From assembly GCA_032881465.1 (NCBI GenBank), contig CP126168.1:2728001-2792000 (forward strand): a DNA stretch of 64,000 nucleotides, in the 5' to 3' direction. The first letter of the stretch is position 1. Each line of letters begins with the position of its first letter. The notes beneath the pieces are model-generated. The model was given only the letters and a program-made list of their open reading frames with translations. It had not been told where the DNA came from and searched no databases. The position numbers were made by a program, and so were the translations under genes. Source of the stretch: Parvibaculaceae bacterium PLY_AMNH_Bact1. GTDB lineage: Bacteria > Pseudomonadota > Alphaproteobacteria > Parvibaculales > Parvibaculaceae. Below, piece by piece: positions 25,726-34,347 of the stretch.

Positions 25726-26742
25726 ATGAGCGAAGAAGAATACGAGAATCAGGGTCCAGATATTGCGCCTTTGCCTGCGGAAGACTTCATTACCCATGAG
25801 CCCCGATGGTTTCAAGACACCCTGGCTGAAAAGCCTGAGACACGCTGGGTAGAATCAGAAGGCACGCAGATCCATTACAGGAAATGGGCCTCAAAGGCTG
25901 AAAACCGCCCGGGATTGCTCTTCGTGCACGGCAATGGTGCCCATGCGCGCTGGTTCGACTTCATCGCCCCGCTCCTGACCGACCGCTATGAGGTCGCGTC
26001 CATCGACCTGCCCGGTATGGGAGACAGCCACTGGCGCGATGAGTACACCCGCGAAACCTATGCGAATGCCATCAAGACCGTGGCATTCGATGCCGACCTT
26101 GGCCCCCGCCCGGTGATCGTCGGTCACAGCTTCGGCGGCTTTGTCACGCTCATCACAGGCGCGCTCTATGGCGCGGATCTCGGCGGGGTGATTCTGGCGG
26201 ACTTCAAAGTGCGTCCAAAGCATGACGCGGTTGAATGGTTTCTGGGCGACCCACCCCGGCGACCAACCCGCATCTATCCAGACCTGGAGACAGCTCTCGG
26301 ACGTTTCCGGCTCTCACCACTGCAGGAATGCGCCAACAAGTTCATCACCGACTATATCGGCAAGCATTCTCTGAGAGAGGTCTCAGTCGGCGAGAATGAA
26401 GGCCGCCGCCCAGCCGAGGAAGCAGGCTGGAGCTGGAAGTTCGACCCGTTCGCATTTGAAGGCCTGCGCATGGGCGGGGAAGAGCATGAAGACGTGTTCA
26501 AGAACCTCGCCTGCAATGTGGGTGTCATGTATGGCGATATCTCTAAAGATCATGATCTTGAAACCATGGCCTTCATGAGAGCTCTGCGCCCGGAAGCGCC
26601 GATCTTCACCATCCCCTTTGCACAGCACCACATCATGCTGGATCAGCCGGTCGCCTTCGCATCCGCGGTGGGCTCGCTCATGGCAGACTGGGAAGCAAAA
26701 GGCGCTCTGTCAGCCTCCGGCAAACAAAGCACAGCCGCTTAA
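25726..26742 (+). CDS. Alpha/beta-fold hydrolase, paralogue of the gene at 829-1827
   Basis: The 338-residue enzyme has [19 protein letters not shown] near residues 65-83, the nucleophile elbow IVGHSFGGFV with Ser135, and AQHHIMLDQP near the C-terminus carrying the catalytic His. Its order and spacing match the paralogue at 829-1827. The start at 25726 is supported by GAGATCACCC and a sensible N-terminus; an in-frame ATG at 25657 would add 23 residues. It converges with an MFS transporter gene, 12 bp apart. Substrate unknown. Confidence 0.83.
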   Translation: MSEEEYENQGPDIAPLPAEDFITHEPRWFQDTLAEKPETRWVESEGTQIHYRKWASKAENRPGLLFVHGNGAHARWFDFIAPLLTDRYEVASIDLPGMGDSHWRDEYTRETYANAIKTVAFDADLGPRPVIVGHSFGGFVTLITGALYGADLGGVILADFKVRPKHDAVEWFLGDPPRRPTRIYPDLETALGRFRLSPLQECANKFITDYIGKHSLREVSVGENEGRRPAEEAGWSWKFDPFAFEGLRMGGEEHEDVFKNLACNVGVMYGDISKDHDLETMAFMRALRPEAPIFTIPFAQHHIMLDQPVAFASAVGSLMADWEAKGALSASGKQSTAA

Positions 26743-26754
26743 GCCATCAGACTG

Positions 26755-28068
26755 TCAATGAGGGTGAAGCTCTGCGTCTTCATCCTCTTCCACATTCGCC
26801 TGAATGCGCCGCACGATGGGATGAAACATCGCCATCAGCAGAATGATGACCATGAGCCCCATGGCAAGCATGAAGGGGGCCTGTGGCATGACCTCCAGGA
26901 GTGGCACACCAATGAAGGGATTCAGGATATGGCCTGTCGCCGCGGTGGAGCCGATGAGACCGGCAATCGCACCCTGATCCCGTGGCGAGACTGAGAGTGA
27001 GGCTCCTGCCATAAGCCCTGGGCGCAACAGACCAAAGCCCACACCGGCAAGAGCCAGTGACGAAACAAACATGCCGTAGGAGTTCGCCACAATCAGTAGG
27101 CCGAACGATCCGATCATCACTGCGGCCCCTACCCGCAAGAGGAACTGAACGGATAGATCGAACCTTTGGATCAGAACCATCTGCGCAAAAATGGTCGCCA
27201 TCGCCATAGCCATCAAGCCGACACTAACGAGCTGGGTCGCCTCATCACCTTCCACATTGAACGTGTCCATATAGTAGAAAGCCACGAGCTGCATGGTGAT
27301 GGACTGCCCAAGCGACAGCACGACACCCAGCACCAACCAGGGCAGCACGCGTGGATCTGTAAGCTTCAATCGACGGCGTTGTTTCTGTTTTTCCGCCAGC
27401 TTCTTGCGCGGTGTTGTGCGCTCCGGCAGCAAAAGCCAGATGAAAAAGGCACCACCGAATGCGAGCACGGAGACCGCGAAGAAAGGCGCCAGTATGTGGA
27501 AGGTGGCAAGCGCAGCAGCAAAACCTGGTCCCACAACCGTCCCCATGCCAAAGGCAGCCCCAATGGAAGCGACGCCTGACGCGCGTTCAGCGCGGCTGGT
27601 CCGATCAGCTACATAGGCTTGTGCCGCCGGCATGGTGCCGGAGCCGAATGTCCCAAAGATCGCCCGAACAGAGATGAGAAGCGGGAACATGAGCGCCAGG
27701 GAAACCCAGCCCCAAAGACCGACCATGACCACCAGCGCGAAACCGAGCGTCGAGACCCCAAAGCCAATAAGCCCCATCAGAATAATGGGCTTGCGACCAA
27801 CGAGATCAGATCGTGTGCCCCAGAAAGCGCTGGTCAGCGTCCACAAGAGAGCTGAGAGCGAGAAGATCATCGTCGTCTCGAACTCACTCATGCCAAGTTC
27901 ACGGGCAATTGGCGGTAGGACCGCGAAGAACAGCGACTGCCCCATCCCCAGGGACAATAGGCAAACAAACAACACCCCAAAGGCCCGCTTGCGTTCCTCC
28001 GGCGTCGTAGCTTTCAGCGCAGGAAGATCGTCTTCTTCTTGCATGTCGCTTTGTGAGTTTCCGGCCAT
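26755..28068 (-). CDS. MFS transporter (TetA/Bcr-like, 12 membrane helices)
   Basis: The 437-residue protein has about 12 hydrophobic helices. The MFS signature between helices 2 and 3 reads GTRSDLVGRKPIILMG, and a central cytoplasmic loop (PERTTPRKKLAEKQKQRRR) divides the two halves. This suggests a proton-coupled drug or metabolite exporter in the inner membrane. It lies downstream of a GST gene on the same strand, but a hairpin terminator separates them. Start: ATG at 28068, with another in-frame ATG at 28080. Confidence 0.88.
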   Translation of the reverse strand: MAGNSQSDMQEEDDLPALKATTPEERKRAFGVLFVCLLSLGMGQSLFFAVLPPIARELGMSEFETTMIFSLSALLWTLTSAFWGTRSDLVGRKPIILMGLIGFGVSTLGFALVVMVGLWGWVSLALMFPLLISVRAIFGTFGSGTMPAAQAYVADRTSRAERASGVASIGAAFGMGTVVGPGFAAALATFHILAPFFAVSVLAFGGAFFIWLLLPERTTPRKKLAEKQKQRRRLKLTDPRVLPWLVLGVVLSLGQSITMQLVAFYYMDTFNVEGDEATQLVSVGLMAMAMATIFAQMVLIQRFDLSVQFLLRVGAAVMIGSFGLLIVANSYGMFVSSLALAGVGFGLLRPGLMAGASLSVSPRDQGAIAGLIGSTAATGHILNPFIGVPLLEVMPQAPFMLAMGLMVIILLMAMFHPIVRRIQANVEEDEDAELHPH

Positions 28069-28078
28069 ACCCCAGCCC

Positions 28079-28118
28079 AAAAGAAAACGCGCCCACCGAG
28101 CAGAAATGCCGGGGCGCG
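28079..28118 (-). terminator. Terminator after the GST gene
   Basis: On the minus strand CGCGCCC and GGGCGCG pair across a 17-base loop and are followed directly by TTTTCTTTT. It lies between the GST gene and the MFS gene. The large loop lowers certainty. Confidence 0.5.
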
Positions 28119-28178
28119 CCCTTCATGTAAGGGAGTTTGACGCAAACGCCAATGGGAAAGGCGAAAAAACTCTCTTGG

Positions 28179-28928
28179 CTAGGCCGGTCTGTGCTTTGCG
28201 TACATCTGCTTAATCCAATGACTTCCCGGGTGGCCCTCCCATCGCTTCATCCAGGCACGGGTCGTTTTGGACATGGGCTCGGGCCGCTTCATATCCGGAT
28301 GATCAGGATTGGCAGTGATTGAGAGAAGCGCCGCTGCCGTCAAATCAGCGACGGAGAACCGGGACCCGACAAGATAGCCCGTGGCTTTGGACCTCTCAGC
28401 CACGAACGTCAGCCCCTCCTCTGTCGCCTTAAGGGCCGCAGTTTGCTTGTCCATTGTGAGATCCATCGCAGAGCGCATGATCGGCCGAACCAGCGGCAGC
28501 ATCGCTCCATAGCTCTTTCGAACAAGCCACGGCTTACCACCTGCGAAAAGGTTCGCCATGTACGCAGCATCACTCATTGTGTCGAGAAACAAAGCCCGGC
28601 GGGCCTCCGGCCCCACATTCTCATCAAAATGGGTCTGAATGCGCAGGGCTTCTTCTTTCTCTGCCGGGTCCGTAGGGTAGAGAGCAGGATCCGGTTGCAC
28701 CCGTTCCAGATGGTCGATGACCTCAGCAGATCCTTGGATATGATCACCGTCCCACTCGAGCACAGGCGTGAAGCTTTCGGGACAGAGATTTCTGATCTGA
28801 CCGCCATGCGGCCCGGGCAAATAGTCTTTTCGTGGCAGGTCGAGACCTTTGAACGCGATTGCCCACCGGGCTTTTTCGTTGAAATTCGAAAATCGAAACT
28901 GATGAAGACACCGTATTGCGTCGCTCAT
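28179..28928 (-). CDS. Glutathione S-transferase family protein
   Basis: The 249-residue protein has a thioredoxin-like N-terminal domain (CLHQFRFSNFNEKARWAIAFKGL, then FTPVLEWDGDHIQGSAEVIDHLE, where the SAE segment contacts glutathione) and an all-helical C-terminal domain (VGSRFSVADLTAAAL). It likely conjugates or reduces electrophilic compounds. It is divergent from a TetR-family gene, and two 22-bp palindromes lie between them, so induction by a lipophilic compound is probable. Confidence 0.88.
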   Translation of the reverse strand: MSDAIRCLHQFRFSNFNEKARWAIAFKGLDLPRKDYLPGPHGGQIRNLCPESFTPVLEWDGDHIQGSAEVIDHLERVQPDPALYPTDPAEKEEALRIQTHFDENVGPEARRALFLDTMSDAAYMANLFAGGKPWLVRKSYGAMLPLVRPIMRSAMDLTMDKQTAALKATEEGLTFVAERSKATGYLVGSRFSVADLTAAALLSITANPDHPDMKRPEPMSKTTRAWMKRWEGHPGSHWIKQMYAKHRPA

Positions 28929-28943
28929 TTTGAACCTACTTTA

Positions 28944-28988
28944 TTGCATGTCGATCAACATGCTACTTGCATGTCATTGAACATGCAA
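28944..28988. promoter_or_regulatory. Two tandem TetR-type operators
   Basis: TTGCATGT-N6-ACATGC occurs twice, at 28944-28963 and 28967-28986. The second copy is extended by two further symmetric bases. The spacing is 23 bp, about two helical turns. They fill the 73-bp gap between the divergent GST and TetR genes, so one regulator could control both. Confidence 0.75.
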
Positions 28989-29001
28989 TGCATAAAGAGG
29001 C

Positions 29002-29595
29002 ATGCGCTATAGCTCAGAACACAAAGCCAAAACCCGCAGCCGAATTCTGGAAAAAGCCGGTCTGCTTTTCCGCCGCAAAGGCTTCAACAGTGTCGGCATC
29101 GATGAGATAATGGGCGCCGCGAAGCTCACCCGCGGCGGGTTTTATGGATACTTCAAATCCAAGGCCGAGCTCTTCACTGAGATCGTCCGCGATGAGGCGG
29201 GTCTTGGACGCATGATGCGCCGCCGTGAAGGAACCTCGCCAAAGGAACTTCACGCGAAAGCATCAGAAACGCTGACAGACTATCTCAACCCCAAACACGC
29301 AAATGTCATCGCTAAAGAGTGTACACTGGCATCTCTGTCAAGCGATGTCGCACGTGCAGGCGTCAAACCGGCTAAGGACGCTTATACTGAGAAGATCCTG
29401 GAATTAGCCCATGAGTATGACCGCACACGAACCGGAACCATGCCTGAACAAGGCGCCCTCCCGAGCCACGAAGCACTAGCAGCCGTGGTTCTGAGCGTCG
29501 GCGGCTTCTCCATTGCCCGCGCCATGAACGATGATGACCTTTCAAAGGCCATGCTTGACGCAGCGCGCGACAAGGCTCTCGAGCTTCTCAAATAG
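29002..29595 (+). CDS. TetR-family transcriptional repressor (divergent from GST)
   Basis: The 197-residue protein has an N-terminal TetR helix-turn-helix (SRILEKAGLLFRRKGFNSVGIDEIMGAAKLTRGGFYGYFKSK, residues 13-54), and a helical ligand domain resembling AcrR-type proteins that respond to electrophiles or lipophilic compounds. The start has AAAGAGG upstream. The two palindromes upstream are likely its own operators, giving autorepression and control of the GST gene. An acyl-CoA dehydrogenase gene follows 88 bp downstream and may be in the same regulon. Confidence 0.88.
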   Translation: MRYSSEHKAKTRSRILEKAGLLFRRKGFNSVGIDEIMGAAKLTRGGFYGYFKSKAELFTEIVRDEAGLGRMMRRREGTSPKELHAKASETLTDYLNPKHANVIAKECTLASLSSDVARAGVKPAKDAYTEKILELAHEYDRTRTGTMPEQGALPSHEALAAVVLSVGGFSIARAMNDDDLSKAMLDAARDKALELLK

Positions 29596-29683
29596 ACATA
29601 CGAAAAGTGTCTGCTCCCCAAGATTGACTTGGGTGCCCCCACCCCTACTCTCCTTCACAATCGACATATTCGAGGAGAGACCC

Positions 29684-30916
29684 ATGGAACTGGGATTAGG
29701 CGCAAAGCATGAGGCGTTCAGGCAGGAAGTCAGAAGCTTCCTCGCGGACGCCATGAGCGACGATCTGAAACAGGCAGGCGCTGGCATGACCAGTGTCTAT
29801 TCAGATTATGAAACGACGCTGAAATGGCACAGGAAACTACACGCCCAAGGCTGGGTCGCTCCCGGCTGGCCCATCGAGCACGGTGGCACCGGCTGGGACA
29901 TTGTTGAACGCTACATCTGGCAAAGTGAGTGCGCAGCCGCAGAAACGCCAAGCCTCTCTCCCATGGGCCTTGGCATGTGCGGACCGGTTCTCATTGGACA
30001 CGGCAGTCAGGAACAGAAGGACTATTTCCTGCCCCGCATTCTTTCAGGTGATGATTGGTGGTGCCAAGGCTATTCAGAGCCAGGCTCCGGGTCAGACCTT
30101 GCCAGCCTGCAAATGACGGCGGTCGAAGATGGCGACGATTTCATCTGCAACGGCACAAAAATCTGGACGACCCATGCTCAGCATGCGAATTGGATTTTTT
30201 GTCTTGTGCGCACCGACAATTCAGACATTCCACAGCGCGGCATTACCTTTCTGTTGATCGACATGAACACGCCAGGCATCACCGTCGACCCCATCGTGAT
30301 GCTGACTGGTGAGCACATTCAAAACCAGATTTTCTTTGAAGATGTCCGTGTGCCGAAAAAGAATGCCGTGGGCAAGGTGGGTGACGGCTGGACGGTTGCG
30401 AAATATCTCCTGCAATTTGAGCGCGGCAATGCCTACGCCCCGAAACTGCATGGCCACCTCAATAAGGTAAGAGCAATGGCCGAAACGGAAAATGGACGCG
30501 ACGGGTCCGCACTCATCTCAAATCCCGAATTCCGAGCGAAACTGGATCAGGCAGAGATCGACATCACGGCCATTGAGTTCACCGAACACCGCATCCTTTC
30601 TGAACTCTCACAAGGCGGTGCACCGGGGGCCGCAAGCTCCATGCTCAAAACCCGTGGCACGGAAATGAGCAACCGGATCACAGAGCTCGCCGTTGAAGCG
30701 CTCCACCATTATATCGCGCCGTTCCAGCCGCACATGACAAGCCCGGGAGGGCCTGTACTGGAAGCGCCAGCCGTGAGTGCCAACGAAACAGCCATTGGAC
30801 CGGACTATGGAACGACGGTCATGCCCAAATACCTGAATGATCGCGCAGGTCCCATCTATGCAGGGTCAAATGAAATTCAGCGCAACATTATGGCAAAGGC
30901 TGTCTTAGGTCTGTGA
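29684..30916 (+). CDS. Acyl-CoA dehydrogenase
   Basis: The 410-residue flavoprotein shows the acyl-CoA dehydrogenase blocks: GWVAPGWPIEHGGTGWD, the FAD/substrate-site segment CQGYSEPGSGSDLASLQ, FICNGTKIWTTHAQHA, QIFFEDVRVP and the terminal AGPIYAGSNEIQRNIMA. It oxidises an acyl-CoA to the enoyl-CoA in the cytosol. Which chain (fatty acid, terpenoid or steroid side chain) cannot be read. GAGGAGAG is at good distance from the ATG. Its 3' end converges with a membrane-protein gene. Confidence 0.92.
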   Translation: MELGLGAKHEAFRQEVRSFLADAMSDDLKQAGAGMTSVYSDYETTLKWHRKLHAQGWVAPGWPIEHGGTGWDIVERYIWQSECAAAETPSLSPMGLGMCGPVLIGHGSQEQKDYFLPRILSGDDWWCQGYSEPGSGSDLASLQMTAVEDGDDFICNGTKIWTTHAQHANWIFCLVRTDNSDIPQRGITFLLIDMNTPGITVDPIVMLTGEHIQNQIFFEDVRVPKKNAVGKVGDGWTVAKYLLQFERGNAYAPKLHGHLNKVRAMAETENGRDGSALISNPEFRAKLDQAEIDITAIEFTEHRILSELSQGGAPGAASSMLKTRGTEMSNRITELAVEALHHYIAPFQPHMTSPGGPVLEAPAVSANETAIGPDYGTTVMPKYLNDRAGPIYAGSNEIQRNIMAKAVLGL

Positions 30917-30932
30917 GCGACTGCCTCACCTT

Positions 30933-32045
30933 TCAAAATAGAAAGTCGATCGCCCGCTCCATCAGCGCGCCGCCAACCCAGGAAATCACTGGGATCGCCA
31001 AGTAAAAGGAAAACGTGCCAAGGGTTGGAAGGTCAATCGGCCATTCAGACGTTCGCTCCAGCCGCCCTTCATAGGCCACAAGACCTGTCAGTCGCTGGGC
31101 TGCGTTGCTCGCGATGGTCGGATTTGTCCCGTGCAAAACCTCATCGCGAAGCTTCACAATCGACGTCCGGACAGTGCGGAGTTCCTTCTTTTTTTCAGCT
31201 GAAATTTTGCGATGGATACCGATGAGGGGCGTAATCAGCGCAGCCGATGCCACCACCATTATCGCAAGCACAAAGGGGAGCAGCGCGGTGGGGTCCACCG
31301 CCTCGTTCAAAAACAAGAGCAGACAGATTGACGATCCAACAATCCACAAAAGCGACCGACGAAGAGCCATTCGCGTAAAGGGACCAAGCTGCTCGGGGTG
31401 AAAGAGATCAATCTTGAGCGACGCGTTCCGAGTTTTTAGATGAAACCGGTCCTCCACAACTGATAAATAGACACCTTTGCCAATGAGCGCAAAATTGAGC
31501 GGCACAAACACAAGAAACCAAGCGGCCGGAACCTGTTGAAACCAGGGGTACAATTCCGGCTCATGCAAATTGAAAACATCAGACGCGCCCGGGATACTGT
31601 TCATAACAATCGCAAAACCAACCATGAAGAAAACGATTGCAACAACGCGGCCGCGTCCCATCCGAGCACGCAGATGGTCCACCCAATCATTGGTCATCTC
31701 GTCCGGGTCTCTGCCAATGACCGTCGCAATTTCCCCCATATCCCTCACATCCTGAACGAGGGCGACCGACGAGGCACTGACACCAAACCCAATCAAAAGA
31801 GACGTCACAAAGGCTGCCCAGGTATAGGGGTCCATTCCAAAAGTCCGCGCAAGGTCTGGAATAACATCACTGTAGACAAGCTCGTAGATACCGAACCCCT
31901 GAGCAAGCGCGAGAAAGCTCAGGAATGCAAACACGGCGATAATCACGCCTGCCCTCCACGGACGCCCGCCCAAAAGACGCACCAGCTTTTGATCCCAGTA
32001 GAACAAATACTTGTCCGGCAGATCCGCCATCGTTTGTGATGTCAC
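30933..32045 (-). CDS. Polytopic inner-membrane protein of unknown family
   Basis: The 370-residue protein has roughly seven hydrophobic segments (for example VIIAVFAFLSFLALAQGFGI, AFVTSLLIGFGVSASSVALV, VVAIVFFMVGFAIVMN, AAWFLVFVPLNFALIG and LLWIVGSSICLLLFL) separated by charged loops, including a long cytoplasmic KKKELRTVRTSIVKLRDEVLHG stretch in the C-terminal half. I do not recognise the family. Its start overlaps the upstream TetR stop by 4 bp, so it is translated with that repressor and probably senses or handles the same compound. A Met five codons inside is an alternative start. Confidence 0.7.
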   Translation of the reverse strand: MTSQTMADLPDKYLFYWDQKLVRLLGGRPWRAGVIIAVFAFLSFLALAQGFGIYELVYSDVIPDLARTFGMDPYTWAAFVTSLLIGFGVSASSVALVQDVRDMGEIATVIGRDPDEMTNDWVDHLRARMGRGRVVAIVFFMVGFAIVMNSIPGASDVFNLHEPELYPWFQQVPAAWFLVFVPLNFALIGKGVYLSVVEDRFHLKTRNASLKIDLFHPEQLGPFTRMALRRSLLWIVGSSICLLLFLNEAVDPTALLPFVLAIMVVASAALITPLIGIHRKISAEKKKELRTVRTSIVKLRDEVLHGTNPTIASNAAQRLTGLVAYEGRLERTSEWPIDLPTLGTFSFYLAIPVISWVGGALMERAIDFLF

Positions 32046-32689
32046 GTCATGTCCCCCCCAAGACCAAGTCCGCTCACAAGCGCCAGTGTCACGTGCGCCA
32101 CCAACGCATCTTGCGTTGCAGTTCCCATGCTCTCAGGGTTAAAGCCTGAATCGATGAGTAAGGTCGCCAGACCATGAACAATAGACCATGCCGCCATCGT
32201 ATCTGCCTCAACATTTCCGGTCTTGGCGCCCACATCTTGCCTGCGTTGTTCTACGGCTGCCCGGATCATCTGAAGGCTCCTGGACGACGCTATGAGAAGA
32301 TCAGGGTAGTTCAATTTCTCTCTGATCAAGGGACCAAACATCAACCGGAAACGACCAGGGTTTGAAGTTGCGAAAGACACGTAAGCACGACCAAGCGCCA
32401 CCATTCTTTCACCCCCCCCAAGCCTGTGGTGTTCTGCCTTCTCCATTTCCGCAGAAAGACCCTGAAATCCCGTCTCTGCCACTGCCGCGAGCAAAGCCTC
32501 TTTGTCGGTAAAGTGATGATAGGGAGCGGTCTGTGACACACCAGCCAGACGCGCAACGCCGCGCAGGGAAAGCGCCATCACGCCGTCTTTCTCGACTATC
32601 TCCGTCGCGGCATCGATCAGTCCTGCGCGCAGATCACCATGGTGGTAACTCGCTGTTTTCTGCGACTTTTTTGGCTGTTTGGAGGTCAT
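32042..32689 (-). CDS. TetR-family repressor (divergent from carotenoid-oxygenase-like gene)
   Basis: The 215-residue protein has the TetR DNA-binding domain (LRAGLIDAATEIVEKDGVMALSLRGVARLAGVSQTAPYHHFTDKE) and a C-terminal WHG-type ligand domain. The gene is divergent from a carotenoid-oxygenase-like gene and overlaps the membrane-protein gene downstream. Two palindromes in the divergent gap are its likely operators, so it should repress itself, the membrane protein and the oxygenase. GGAGG precedes the ATG. Confidence 0.88.
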   Translation of the reverse strand: MTSKQPKKSQKTASYHHGDLRAGLIDAATEIVEKDGVMALSLRGVARLAGVSQTAPYHHFTDKEALLAAVAETGFQGLSAEMEKAEHHRLGGGERMVALGRAYVSFATSNPGRFRLMFGPLIREKLNYPDLLIASSRSLQMIRAAVEQRRQDVGAKTGNVEADTMAAWSIVHGLATLLIDSGFNPESMGTATQDALVAHVTLALVSGLGLGGDMT

Positions 32690-32710
32690 CTTGATCTATT
32701 TTCAGAATCT

Positions 32711-32755
32711 ATCTTGACGATGTCAAGTTATCTCTTATCTTAACATCGTCAAGAT
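32711..32755. promoter_or_regulatory. Paired TetR-type operators
   Basis: CTTGAC-GAT-GTCAAG at 32713-32727 is a perfect palindrome. A second copy, CTTAAC-ATC-GTCAAG at 32739-32753, has one changed base. Their centres are 26 bp apart. The outer bases also form a perfect 13-bp inverted repeat (32711-32723 with 32743-32755). They fill the promoter gap between the TetR gene and the oxygenase gene. Confidence 0.75.
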
Positions 32756-32771
32756 TAAGGGAGATATGGAT

Positions 32772-34274
32772 ATGGAAGACCGACGGACATTTCTCAAGAT
32801 GGGTAGCTGCGCAGTTGCAGCAGGTGCCCTCACCCTGTCAGGGGGCAAAGCAATCAGCGCGCCCGCATCTGTGCCCCAGGAAGCGGGCTGGCGAACCTTA
32901 ATCGGCACCTCGATCTCAGAATCCAATCCGATCAAGCTCACCATTGAAGGCAAAATCCCGGCGGCTCTAAAAGGATCGCTCTATCGCAACGGTCCAGGTC
33001 TTTTTGAACGCGACGGGTATCGCAAAACCAATGCGCTTGATGGCGATGGTCTCGTGCAACGGCTCGCCATAGAAAATGGGCAAGCAACCCACCAAAGCAG
33101 GTTCGTGCGCACAGAAAAATTTCTCACCGAAGAAGCAGCGGGTGCATTCCAATATGAAACCTGGACCACCAGTGCGCCGGGCACATTCCTCAACAATCTG
33201 GGGGCGGATTTCAAAACCCAGGCAGGCGTCACGGTTTACAACGTCAATGGCAGGTTGTTCGCCCTTGATGAAGTGAGCCCAATATATGAACTGGAACCCT
33301 CAGGGCTCAGCACACTTGGCACAGCCAGTTCAGGCATGTCTGATGGCGCTGCAACCAAAGCTCACACCAAGATCGACAGCAAAACCGGTGATTGGATCGT
33401 GATGGGCGGGGAATTTGGTCCCACCATGAAAATCCATGCAGCCATCCACCATCCAGACGGGCGCATAACATCCCTTCCGCCTGTTGATGCCCCCCGGCAG
33501 GTCTACACACATGATTTTTTCGCGACAGAGAACTATCTGATCGTAAATCTCCAGCCCGCAGAAATTGGCTTGGTGTCATTCCTGGGCGGCATGTCGAGCT
33601 TCACAGACAGCTTCAGCTGGAAACCGGAAAAAGGAAACGTGGTCGCGGTGATCCCAAAAGACGGTTCTGCCGCTAAGTTCTTCGAGGCACCTGGTGCTTG
33701 GATGTGGCACGCGGCCAACGCCTATGAAAAAGGCAATACCATCATTGCCGATTTCGCAGGCTATGATGATCCCGGTCATTTCATCGGCGAAGACCCTGTT
33801 CTCACCGCCCTGATGTCTGGGCGCATTGGCGAGGAAGGGGGCCCTGGCACCATGCGCCGCTACGTTATTGACCTCGACGCCAACACATTGAGGGAAGACA
33901 TTGTCGCAACTGGCGCCGTCGAATTTCCCTCAGTCGACCCCCGCACAGCCTGCCATGCCCATCAAACCGTGTATGCGACTTATGGGCCTCGGAACAATTT
34001 CCTGCACACGGGCCTCGCTGCGATCAACATGGAAAATGGAAACGTCGCTACCTATGACTTCGGACCGGCGGCATATGTAGGCGAACCCATCTTTGCGCCG
34101 CACCCCGAATCCGCAAATGCAGGCTGGGTTCTGACCCAGGTGCTAGATGGGACAAGCGGCACGACATTCTTTGCCATCTTCGACTCAGAGCGCATTTCTG
34201 CGGGACCCCTGGCGACGGCGCATCTAACTCATCATCAACCGATCAGCTTCCACGGGCATTGGGCACCCGCTTAA
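32772..34274 (+). CDS. Carotenoid-oxygenase family enzyme with Tat-type signal
   Basis: About 500 residues of the RPE65/carotenoid-cleavage/lignostilbene-dioxygenase family. The four iron-binding His appear as H198 (KAHTK), H247 (YTHDF), H313 (MWHAAN) and H494 (FHGHW); SLYRNGPGLF and DGDGLVQRL are also typical. The N-terminus EDRRTFLKMGSCAVAAGALTL looks like a twin-arginine signal, so the folded iron enzyme may be exported. It should cleave a C=C bond in an apocarotenoid or stilbene-like substrate. GGGAG is eight bases before the ATG at 32772; an ATG at 32766 is an alternative. Upstream operators suggest control by the divergent TetR. Confidence 0.87.
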   Translation: MEDRRTFLKMGSCAVAAGALTLSGGKAISAPASVPQEAGWRTLIGTSISESNPIKLTIEGKIPAALKGSLYRNGPGLFERDGYRKTNALDGDGLVQRLAIENGQATHQSRFVRTEKFLTEEAAGAFQYETWTTSAPGTFLNNLGADFKTQAGVTVYNVNGRLFALDEVSPIYELEPSGLSTLGTASSGMSDGAATKAHTKIDSKTGDWIVMGGEFGPTMKIHAAIHHPDGRITSLPPVDAPRQVYTHDFFATENYLIVNLQPAEIGLVSFLGGMSSFTDSFSWKPEKGNVVAVIPKDGSAAKFFEAPGAWMWHAANAYEKGNTIIADFAGYDDPGHFIGEDPVLTALMSGRIGEEGGPGTMRRYVIDLDANTLREDIVATGAVEFPSVDPRTACHAHQTVYATYGPRNNFLHTGLAAINMENGNVATYDFGPAAYVGEPIFAPHPESANAGWVLTQVLDGTSGTTFFAIFDSERISAGPLATAHLTHHQPISFHGHWAPA

Positions 34275-34317
34275 GGCCAACTTGTACTCTCGCGAAAACA
34301 GACCACCCATGCTATCT

Positions 34318-34343
34318 CCACTCCAACGAAATTTTTGGGGTGG
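34318..34343 (+). promoter_or_regulatory. Leader hairpin covering the nitroreductase ribosome-binding site
   Basis: CCACTCCAA 34318-34326 pairs with TTGGGGTGG 34335-34343 (nine pairs, one G-T wobble) around an eight-base loop. The 3' arm contains the GGGGTGG ribosome-binding site for the ATG at 34348. It may limit translation, or act as a weak terminator after the oxygenase gene. Confidence 0.45.
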
Positions 34344-34347
34344 TTCC

